Assembly: GCA_023417165.1 (NCBI GenBank)
Contig: JAEZGD010000596.1
Coordinates: 1 to 5,308, forward strand
Direction: 5' to 3'
Source: Planctomycetota bacterium
GTDB lineage: Bacteria > Planctomycetota > Planctomycetia > Pirellulales > Pirellulaceae
DNA length: 5,308 bases
Shown here: positions 1 through 3,944 of the stretch, piece after piece
How the letters are laid out: each line of letters begins with the position of its first letter
Position numbering within the stretch: the first letter of the stretch is position 1
The notes under the pieces: model-generated
Databases searched by the model: none
The model's input: the letters and a program-made list of their open reading frames with translations, nothing else
Told to the model about the DNA's origin: nothing
Translations under genes and position numbers: made by a program

Positions 1-1
1 T

Positions 2-433
2 ATCATCATGCACCGCATCCCAACGCCAGATGCGGAGTCGGAAGCGGATCGATTTGCGTCTGAGTTCTTAATGCCGTCAGCCGAGATAAAGCAAGAACTT
101 CGCGGCATGACCATCGCTAAAGCGGCGATGCTCAAGCTCAAGTGGAAGGTGGCGATGCAGGCTCTTATTCGGAAAGCAAAGGACACAGAAGCCATCACGC
201 CCGCGCAATACCAGTCACTTTGCGTACGCATCAGCCAACTTGGTTATCGCAAGAACGAACCGAACCAGCTTGAACCGGAAAAGCCTACGATGTTGCGCCA
301 GATAATCGGCATGTATACGGCAGAGCGGAAATATTCGCTAGCTGAGCTTAGTGCAACGATGTTGTCGCTAGAGGACGAATTCAGAGAGGTATTCTTGCCT
401 GACGACGAGCCGAAATTACGAATAGTACGATAA
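2..433 (+). CDS. ImmA/IrrE-type metallo-endopeptidase, C-terminal part (5' end outside window)
   Basis: The reading frame is open to the left edge and stops at TAA 431-433. The first ATG (8-10) is probably internal, because the visible residues IIMHRIPTPDAESEADRFAS match the stretch just after the HEXXH zinc motif in ImmA/IrrE (COG2856, peptidase M78) proteins. The motif EADRFASEFLMP is the family's second signature, and its acidic residue is thought to supply the third zinc ligand. Next come a basic helical segment (LKLKWKVAMQALIRKAK) and a QYQSL...GYRKNEP stretch, also typical of the family. Members cleave phage or ICE repressors or act as toxin-antitoxin and stress regulators, often with an XRE helix-turn-helix upstream. 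The catalytic HEXXH and any HTH domain lie outside the window, so activity cannot be judged. The gene converges on the minus-strand operon across the terminator at 436-482. It may regulate the neighbouring element or be unrelated. Confidence 0.85.
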   Translation: MIMHRIPTPDAESEADRFASEFLMPSAEIKQELRGMTIAKAAMLKLKWKVAMQALIRKAKDTEAITPAQYQSLCVRISQLGYRKNEPNQLEPEKPTMLRQIIGMYTAERKYSLAELSATMLSLEDEFREVFLPDDEPKLRIVR

Positions 434-435
434 CG

Positions 436-482
436 AAAAAGCCCCGATGTCCATCAGTCGCCAAACCTTGGACATCGGGGCT
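436..482 (-). terminator. Strong intrinsic terminator of the leftward operon
   Basis: A perfect 14-bp inverted repeat, 440-453 (agccccgatgtcca) and 469-482, encloses a 15-nt loop. On the minus strand the stem runs straight into TTTTT (436-440), the classic rho-independent layout. It begins three bases past the stop of the convergent + gene and lies 83 bp downstream of the last minus-strand gene. On the + strand no T-tract follows (atgtaata), so it is better suited to leftward transcripts, although the stem could also slow the + transcript. The rest of the gap (483-565) shows no gene. Confidence 0.88.
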
Positions 483-565
483 ATGTAATATTCACCACGG
501 ATGAACCATGATGGTGCTAGAATTGTATGCGCACGCGCGCTCAGTAAGCAATCCCTTCTTTCGGT

Positions 566-820
566 CTAGCGTCGACTACTTCCGCTCAAACTTCTTTGGG
601 CGATCCCAGTTTGCGGATTTGCACTTAGGACAAACTCTTGGCTTCTCCTCGCTATCGCGAGGTAAAGATGCAAACTTGTGAAGGCGCGGTGGCGTTCGTC
701 GCCGACATACGTGAACACTTCGACCAGGCCGTGGTCCGTGTTGACGTGCGCGGAAAACGAACCGTCCCCGTTGTCTTTCCACAGTTTTTCGCGGCGGGGA
801 CAGTAGCAACGAATTTGCAT
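566..820 (-). CDS. Small cysteine-containing protein, translationally coupled to GNAT gene; possible frameshifted zinc ribbon
   Basis: An 84-aa frame starts with ATG at 820-818. The start is well supported: its A is shared with the TGA stop of the acetyltransferase gene (TGATG), and AGAGGG lies 7 nt upstream (828-833). The protein begins MQIRCYCPRREKLWKDNG, with a C-x-C pair at residues 5 and 7, and residues 1-45 look like real protein. The annotated C-terminus (AIARRSQEFVLSANPQTGI) does not. One frame back (-1) the same DNA encodes LPRDSEEKPRVCPKCKS followed by ANWDRPKKFERK and a TAG at 576-578. That is a convincing half zinc ribbon of the CPKCKSxxWDRP type. I suspect a frameshift around 647-670, giving an intended product of about 81 aa with CxC and CPKC cysteine pairs. 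The cause could be mutation, sequencing error or, less likely, programmed frameshifting. Function unknown; a small zinc-binding protein is the best guess. Confidence 0.6.
   Translation of the reverse strand: MQIRCYCPRREKLWKDNGDGSFSAHVNTDHGLVEVFTYVGDERHRAFTSLHLYLAIARRSQEFVLSANPQTGIAQRSLSGSSRR
576..665 (-). pseudogene. Out-of-frame zinc-ribbon C-terminus (CPKCKSxxWDRP)
   Basis: This frame overlaps the 3' end of the coupled small gene and encodes LPRDSEEKPRVCPKCKS, then ANWDRPKKFERK and TAG (576-578). The CPxCKSxxWDRP signature is common at the end of short bacterial zinc-ribbon proteins, where it pairs with an upstream CxxCG(H/Y)xW half. That upstream half is absent in this frame: its place is taken by a VCRRRTPP reading that looks like shadow sequence, and the frame has no usable ATG or GTG of its own. 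It is therefore either the true C-terminus of the 566-820 gene reached by a -1 frame change, or a remnant left by decay. Confidence 0.5.
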
Positions 821-1380
821 CACTCGGCCCTCTGCACGACGAAGGGAACCGCCGCCAACTGGCGCAGCAGCACCACGCCGGTTTCGCCATCGGGGAACGC
901 GTCCGCCTGCAAAGCGCCATAGCCCGGCGTGCGAAAACCGATCGACCGCAGGAAGCATAAGCCGCCCAGATTCGTTTCACGCACCAGAAACGATATGGCC
1001 GAGCAGCTCGGGCGGGCCTCGCGCAGAAAGTGAAACGCCAACCGCCGGCCAATGCCACGCCGACGGCAAGACGCGGCGACCGCCAAGCGGTGAATCTGCG
1101 ATTCTTCACGGCGAAGCGTGCCGAGCAGAAACCCGACCAGGCGACCGCCTTCAAGCGCCACCAAGCTACGGTGGCACATGGGTGCGCGAATGCTTGCTTC
1201 TGACAACGCCACAAACGCCCGCAGCTCGCGCAGCGGCCACGACTGTGCGAACGCCTGACGGTCGAGCCTAACCATGCTGGACACCAAATGAGGATGCGCC
1301 GGCATGATAACGATATGATCGCGCATAATTTCGCCGACCTCTTCGCGGACCACTTCGTAAGGATCAAGCGGCGCGTTCAT
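820..1380 (-). CDS. GNAT-family N-acetyltransferase (RimI-like)
   Basis: A 186-aa protein with a GNAT fold that transfers an acetyl group from acetyl-CoA. Motif A is clear at residues 97-113: a beta strand (IHRLAVAAS) followed by the acetyl-CoA pyrophosphate-binding loop RRRGIG (R106-G111), matching the Q/RxxGxG/A consensus. Motif B follows at about 131-149 with LVRETNLGGLCFLRSIGF, closely resembling the VRxxNxxAxxFYxxxGF stretch of RimI-type enzymes. The length is near the family norm with a slightly extended N-terminus. The start at 1380 is preceded by AAGGA (1388-1392) with 7-nt spacing and overlaps the csrA 3' end by 17 bp. The stop is fused to the next start (TGATG). The substrate, whether a protein N-terminus or a small molecule, cannot be told from sequence. 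Its place behind csrA suggests co-expression. Confidence 0.88.
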   Translation of the reverse strand: MNAPLDPYEVVREEVGEIMRDHIVIMPAHPHLVSSMVRLDRQAFAQSWPLRELRAFVALSEASIRAPMCHRSLVALEGGRLVGFLLGTLRREESQIHRLAVAASCRRRGIGRRLAFHFLREARPSCSAISFLVRETNLGGLCFLRSIGFRTPGYGALQADAFPDGETGVVLLRQLAAVPFVVQRAE

Positions 1381-1558
1381 CTAGCGTTCCTTGCGTTTTG
1401 GGATCGTCGTACAGCTCCAATTCTTCGCGCCGGATGCGCACGTCGTTGGGCGCTTGAATGCCAATCGTCACGCGGTTACCAGTGACACGAAACACCGTCA
1501 CGCGGATACCTTCGCCGATGGTGAATGTTTCGCCTACCTTGCGGCTCAAAACGAGCAT
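1364..1558 (-). CDS. csrA: CsrA/RsmA family post-transcriptional regulator
   Basis: A 64-aa protein beginning MLVLSRKVGETFTIGEGIRV, which aligns without gaps to E. coli CsrA. CsrA is a homodimeric RNA-binding protein that blocks or stabilises mRNAs by binding GGA motifs in leaders. The RNA-contact residues are recognisable: L4 and R6 in strand 1, and R44 in the RIRREEL segment (E. coli VHREEI), with H43 replaced by R and I47 by L. The start at 1558 is preferred over an ATG nine codons upstream, because a consensus GGAGG (1566-1570) sits 7 nt before it and the family universally starts MLxLxRK. The gene follows a 42-aa ORF after 57 nt and overlaps the acetyltransferase start by 17 bp. Csr copies on phages and integrative elements are known in other phyla, so this may be a mobile copy that modulates element or host mRNAs. 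Confidence 0.95.
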   Translation of the reverse strand: MLVLSRKVGETFTIGEGIRVTVFRVTGNRVTIGIQAPNDVRIRREELELYDDPKTQGTLDERAA

Positions 1559-1565
1559 AGAAAAA

Positions 1566-1570
1566 CCTCC
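1566..1570 (-). promoter_or_regulatory. csrA ribosome binding site, GGA-containing (possible CsrA autoregulation)
   Basis: GGAGG lies 7 nt upstream of the csrA ATG and fixes that start. Its context ACACACGGAGG contains the GGA core that CsrA binds, and a second GGA (1581-1583, within TTGGAACT) lies 10 nt upstream. Paired GGA motifs with one overlapping the Shine-Dalgarno are the usual arrangement in CsrA-repressed leaders. Autoregulation is inferred, not shown. Confidence 0.7.
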
Positions 1571-1590
1571 GTGTGTTAGTTCCAATAGCC

Positions 1591-1608
1591 CAGCAGCGGT
1601 TGCTGCTG
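1591..1608 (-). promoter_or_regulatory. Hairpin in the csrA leader
   Basis: A perfect 7-bp inverted repeat, cagcagc (1591-1597) and gctgctg (1602-1608), has a 4-nt loop. It lies between the end of the 42-aa ORF and the csrA ribosome binding site. No T-tract follows on the minus strand, so it is not an intrinsic terminator. It may be an mRNA-stability or regulatory structure. CAG/CTG-type repeats form such stems easily, so chance is possible. Confidence 0.35.
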
Positions 1609-1615
1609 CGTTAGC

Positions 1616-1744
1616 TTAGGAACGGTTGTCTTGCGTGGTGTCGTCAGCCGTGGGCGCATCGTGCGGTTCGTCGAGCTGGTCAGCATGCGTTGGGCCGATG
1701 CTAAAGCTATCGCTGATAAACAGGTTCGCGTCGTCGTCGCTCAT
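1616..1744 (-). CDS. Small highly acidic 42-aa protein, unknown
   Basis: The ATG at 1744-1742 overlaps the TGA of the preceding 124-aa gene (ATGA), and GAGGGG (1749-1754) lies 4 nt upstream, so initiation is well supported. The product starts MSDDDANLFISDSFSIGPTH and continues in the same style to a TAA at 1616-1618. It has ten Asp and one Glu against one Arg, with no Lys or Cys. No domain is recognised. Very acidic miniproteins on mobile elements are sometimes DNA mimics or inhibitors of host proteins, but nothing here shows that. It might instead be a short coupling peptide that links translation of the upstream gene to csrA 57 nt downstream. Confidence 0.6.
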   Translation of the reverse strand: MSDDDANLFISDSFSIGPTHADQLDEPHDAPTADDTTQDNRS

Positions 1745-2115
1745 CGGTCCCCTCGATCGCCCACAGGTAGTTGCGAAAGCCCACGCTCGCGAACGCGTTG
1801 ATTGACCTGGCGGTGGTAATCGCGGGCGCTATCGGCCAAAGCGGCGTTGCAAGCGGTCGCGGGATCTGCGCCCAGCAGCATCTGCAACGCGGCCGGATCG
1901 ACCGGTGCCAGGTTCGACAAGTACACCGGCGCGCTGCAGCCGACGACATACACCGCTACGCCGCGGCCGTGGATGAACGCTGCCGAACTGGTCGGCGCGA
2001 CGATCCACAAGCCCTTGGGGAGCGATTGCCACACGCGTACGAACGTGCCAGGCGGGTGCTGATCGTTCCACGCATCGCGTTTGGCGATGGCGGGGTTTCG
2101 TGCTATGGCGATCAT
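1741..2115 (-). CDS. Conserved-looking hypothetical protein, 124 aa
   Basis: Starts at ATG 2115-2113 with GAGGA (2123-2127) 7 nt upstream and stops at TGA 1741-1743, which overlaps the next start. The N-terminal half (residues 22-66: PPGTFVRVWQSLPKGLWIV and following) alternates hydrophobic and polar residues and looks like a beta-rich core. It includes a hydrophobic stretch at about 36-66 with no arginine or lysine run typical of a membrane anchor flank. Residues 70-115 look helical and charged (ALADSARDYHRQVNQRVRER). No signal peptide or catalytic motif is seen, and I do not recognise the family. It sits directly after the replication-initiator-like gene, where phages often keep a helicase loader, but it has no Walker A motif and is not one. 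Confidence 0.72.
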   Translation of the reverse strand: MIAIARNPAIAKRDAWNDQHPPGTFVRVWQSLPKGLWIVAPTSSAAFIHGRGVAVYVVGCSAPVYLSNLAPVDPAALQMLLGADPATACNAALADSARDYHRQVNQRVRERGLSQLPVGDRGDR

Positions 2116-2163
2116 GTTGATTTCCTCGAAGGGTGACGATGAGCAAACACCAACAGGTGCGCG

Positions 2164-3246
2164 CTAGTCGGGGGCTTCGGCTTCGCGCGGATGCTGCGCC
2201 AGATAGGACAGCACCGCTTCGCGAGCGATCGCGCTCAGGCCTTTCGTGTTGACGCTGGGCAGCAGGAACGGGCAAGCCGAGCGCACCAGCTCCAGCACTC
2301 GCTCGCGCGGCCGCGTATCGAGCCAAACGCCGTATAAGGCCTCTAGCTTGGCCTGCTCGGCTTGATCGGCCGCGGCCTGGCGTTGGCGCTCGGCTCGCTG
2401 TTGGGCGTGCACAGGCGAAGCCTGCATGCGTTGCAACCGAATCGCGGTATCGCTGGCAGGCATCCAGCGCGCGGCATTGTCGTCGTCGGGAAACGCGCAT
2501 TCGATGCGCCGATACAAAACGCCAGGCTTCCAGCCCTTGGCCGCGGCATGCTCGCGGTAATGAGCCACCAGCGCCGCGCACTTCTCGGGCGACAGGCCGC
2601 GCCGCTGGGCGATGGCCACCAGCAAGTCCGTTCGGTCGATTCCACACAGCGCAAAATCCTTCTCCGCCTGCCACAACGCGTCAGCGGTTGCATTGGGTGA
2701 AGGAGAAGGAGGTTTTGTTTCTCTTGTGTTTCTAGAAGGTTTGGGTGTCACCACGGCACTTGTCATGGTCACCACGGCACTTTTGGTAGTCACCACGGCA
2801 CTTGTTGCTCGGGCGCTTTTGGTCACCACGGCACTTGTCTGCGAATCGTCGAGCATCGCCAGAGATCGCCGCGGCAGCTTCTCGGGTGGCACCAATAGCC
2901 CAAGCTCGTTCCAGACAATGCGGTGGTGTTTGGTGCGGTAGCGATCGTCCGTAATCAGGCTGAGCTGAATGAGCGCCGCCACAGCTCGCTTGATGGTGCG
3001 CGGGGAATAGCCGGTGACGTTGGCCAGCGTCTGCTGCGACGCGTAGCATTCGCCATTCGTGGCGGCATAGAGGTCAATGCGCACTAGCACCGCTTTAAGT
3101 ACTGAGGCTTTGACCAGGCAGCCATCTTTGCCGCGCACGTCGGGTAACACGGCCTCGCGAAGGAGGTCGAGCTGCTCGCCGCGATCGCGCGGCACAAAGT
3201 GGAACTCTTGCTGGCGAGTGCGTGGTTGATGTTGTGGGGCGTCCAT
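2164..3246 (-). CDS. Winged-helix replication-initiator-like protein (lambda O-like layout)
   Basis: 360 aa. Residues about 45-120 form a winged helix-turn-helix: SVLKAVLVRIDLYAA, then YASQQTLANVTGYSPRTIKR with recognition helix about 81-94, then a wing and TKHHRIVWNELGLL. This YxSQxTLAxxTGxSxRTIxRA pattern is typical of phage and plasmid replication initiators and DnaD-like proteins. Residues 134-190 form a low-complexity linker with four SAVVT repeats (138, 149, 156, 163), whose DNA consists of exact 15-bp repeats. The C-terminal half (about 190-355) is helical and charged, with RRGLSPEKCAALVAHYREHAAAKGWKPG-like text seen in O-like proteins. The ATG at 3246 lies 15 nt after the preceding stop and has no clear Shine-Dalgarno, so it probably depends on translational coupling. 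Likely role: binds the internal iterons and recruits host replication proteins. It could instead be a transcription regulator. Confidence 0.75.
   Translation of the reverse strand: MDAPQHQPRTRQQEFHFVPRDRGEQLDLLREAVLPDVRGKDGCLVKASVLKAVLVRIDLYAATNGECYASQQTLANVTGYSPRTIKRAVAALIQLSLITDDRYRTKHHRIVWNELGLLVPPEKLPRRSLAMLDDSQTSAVVTKSARATSAVVTTKSAVVTMTSAVVTPKPSRNTRETKPPSPSPNATADALWQAEKDFALCGIDRTDLLVAIAQRRGLSPEKCAALVAHYREHAAAKGWKPGVLYRRIECAFPDDDNAARWMPASDTAIRLQRMQASPVHAQQRAERQRQAAADQAEQAKLEALYGVWLDTRPRERVLELVRSACPFLLPSVNTKGLSAIAREAVLSYLAQHPREAEAPD
2703..2836. other. Candidate replication origin inside the initiator gene
   Basis: The four iteron-like repeats (2747-2836) lie directly upstream, in gene direction, of an AT-rich and strand-skewed stretch at 2703-2746 (about 59% AT, reaching about 70% in 2713-2742) in otherwise GC-rich DNA. 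In phage lambda the origin has the same order: four iterons in the linker-coding part of gene O, followed by an AT-rich unwinding region. The inference rests on layout only. No DnaA box was identified here. Confidence 0.55.
2747..2836 (-). repeat. Four exact 15-bp direct repeats (iteron-like) within the initiator gene
   Basis: The sequence gtcaccacggcactt (plus strand) occurs at 2747-2761, 2768-2782, 2789-2803 and 2822-2836. Starts are spaced 21, 21 and 33 bp apart, all multiples of three, so each copy encodes SAVVT in the gene's frame. Three of the four extend by a further gt. No synonymous change occurs in any copy across the 15 bp, which suggests selection on DNA rather than only on protein. 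Steps of 21 bp place adjacent copies on the same face of the helix, as in initiator iterons. Confidence 0.92.
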
Positions 3247-3261
3247 GCGATGCGTTTCGTA

Positions 3262-3594
3262 CTAGCGGCGGGATCGTCCAGAGCGGGCGTAACGATGAAA
3301 ACGTGCGGCGCGGCGCTCGATGATGCTGTCGAGCTGCTGCCGCGCTTGGGATAGGTTGTCACTGGCCTGGCGTGCCAGGTCGGCCGTGTCGATCCGCGGC
3401 CAAATGCTGCCGACCAGGCGTGCGGCCGTGTCGGCGTGGAGTTCGATCGCCTCGGGGCGAATGGCGACTCTCCAGCGGCCGGCCGAGCGCAGGCGGAAGG
3501 CCTCCGCTTCGGCGTCGTCGCGCTGGTGGCGGAACAGGCAAAATGCCCCGCCGTCCTCGTGGGTGGCGTCGATACGCCAAAGATCATTTGCCAT
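3262..3594 (-). CDS. Hypothetical protein, 110 aa
   Basis: Starts at ATG 3594-3592, chosen over an upstream ATG (3636) because GGGAGG (3604-3609) sits 9 nt before it. Stop TAG is at 3262-3264. The protein opens MANDLWRIDATHEDGGAFCL. Its first half looks like a compact alpha/beta domain, with short strands around LWRIDA and WRVAIRP and a helix rich in Ala and Glu at 26-36. Residues 60-110 look largely helical and end in a strongly basic tail (ERRAARFHRYARSGRSRR), which could bind nucleic acid. It overlaps the preceding 84-aa gene by 11 bp and is followed 15 nt later by the initiator-like gene, so all three are probably co-translated. I do not recognise the family. Confidence 0.72.
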   Translation of the reverse strand: MANDLWRIDATHEDGGAFCLFRHQRDDAEAEAFRLRSAGRWRVAIRPEAIELHADTAARLVGSIWPRIDTADLARQASDNLSQARQQLDSIIERRAARFHRYARSGRSRR

Positions 3595-3838
3595 GAATGA
3601 TTGCCTCCCTGAAAAGGTTTGGATGGATATAGACACAGCGGTTAGCGAACCACCGATCGCGCTGGCGAATCGACAACTTAAACTCGCCTTTTACAAGCCC
3701 TTGCCGCGCGTGCTCCGCAACCACTAGGTCAACCGCGGCCCAGGCTTCTTTGACGGTCCTGGCTTCCGTGGTGCCATGGAAGTGACGTAAGCCACTGCCG
3801 GCGGGCTGTCTGTTAGCGAACCAGTGATAGGTCTTCAT
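3584..3838 (-). CDS. Hypothetical protein, 84 aa, with repeated WFANR motif
   Basis: ATG at 3838-3836 is preferred to an ATG 30 codons upstream, since the longer version would run through the intergenic dyad (3858-3896) and into the terminator hairpin after the integrase. A G-run (3844-3848) 5 nt upstream is a weak Shine-Dalgarno. The protein begins MKTYHWFANRQPAGSG, has a helix at about 28-47 (RTVKEAWAAVDLVVAEHARQ) and ends IHPNLFREAIIHGK. The pentapeptide WFANR occurs at residues 6-10 and 63-67, encoded by the identical 12-bp sequence in both places. Composition is basic, and no domain is recognised. As the first gene after the intergenic dyad it is the likely promoter-proximal gene of the eight-gene run. 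An excisionase-like or regulatory role is conceivable, but no helix-turn-helix is visible. Confidence 0.65.
   Translation of the reverse strand: MKTYHWFANRQPAGSGLRHFHGTTEARTVKEAWAAVDLVVAEHARQGLVKGEFKLSIRQRDRWFANRCVYIHPNLFREAIIHGK
3604..3609 (-). promoter_or_regulatory. Ribosome binding site deciding the start of the 110-aa gene
   Basis: GGGAGG on the minus strand lies 9 nt upstream of the ATG at 3594. It selects this start over the in-frame ATG 14 codons further up, and it lies inside the coding region of the overlapping 84-aa gene. Confidence 0.7.
3641..3823 (-). repeat. 12-bp direct repeat pair encoding WFAN
   Basis: gttagcgaacca occurs at 3641-3652 and 3812-3823, 171 bp apart and both in the same frame of the 84-aa gene, so each reads TGG TTC GCT AAC. 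Flanking bases also partly agree (gat at 3655-3657 and 3826-3828). The core GTTAGCGAAC is an imperfect palindrome and could be a protein-binding site, but two copies are weak evidence. Confidence 0.6.
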
Positions 3839-3857
3839 ACGTGCCCCCAAATGGCAA

Positions 3858-3896
3858 CAGCCAGCGCTACCCGCACGGTGGGAATAGCCCTGGCTG
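3858..3896 (-). promoter_or_regulatory. Interrupted dyad in the leader of the eight-gene run
   Basis: Left arm 3858-3872 and right arm 3880-3896 pair as 7 bp (cagccag/ctggctg), one mismatch, 4 bp (gcta/tagc), a 2-nt bulge and 3 bp, around a 7-nt loop. It lies 20 nt upstream of the 84-aa gene's start. It has no good T-tract on either strand, so it is more likely an operator, attenuator-like leader or structured RNA than a simple terminator. No convincing -35/-10 pair could be picked out nearby. Confidence 0.5.
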
Positions 3897-3910
3897 CATA
3901 CGATTTCGAG

Positions 3911-3940
3911 AAGACAAAGCGGGCGCATTGCTGGCCCGCT
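3911..3940 (-). terminator. Intrinsic terminator after the integrase gene
   Basis: A perfect 7-bp stem, agcgggc (3918-3924) and gcccgct (3934-3940), has a 9-nt loop and begins four bases past the integrase stop. On the minus strand it is followed by TTTGTCTTCTC, a slightly interrupted U-tract. It would separate integrase transcription from the downstream eight-gene run, implying a separate promoter for the latter. Confidence 0.7.
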
Positions 3941-3944
3941 GGCG

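Noticed and set aside
638..922. Plus-strand frame of 94 aa
   Set aside because: Runs antisense to the coupled small gene and the acetyltransferase gene; no ribosome binding site or domain.
1829..2674. Long minus-strand open frame of 281 aa
   Set aside because: Arg/Ala-rich shadow overlapping two better-supported genes; no start signal and no recognisable domain.
2747..2836. CRISPR-like array
   Set aside because: Repeats of 15 bp with 6-18 bp spacers are too short, and they keep the reading frame of a coding gene; iterons explain them better.
2732..3049. Minus-strand frame with repeated KCRGD peptides
   Set aside because: It is the alternate-frame reading of the SAVVT repeats inside the initiator-like gene, with no ribosome binding site and shadow-like composition elsewhere.
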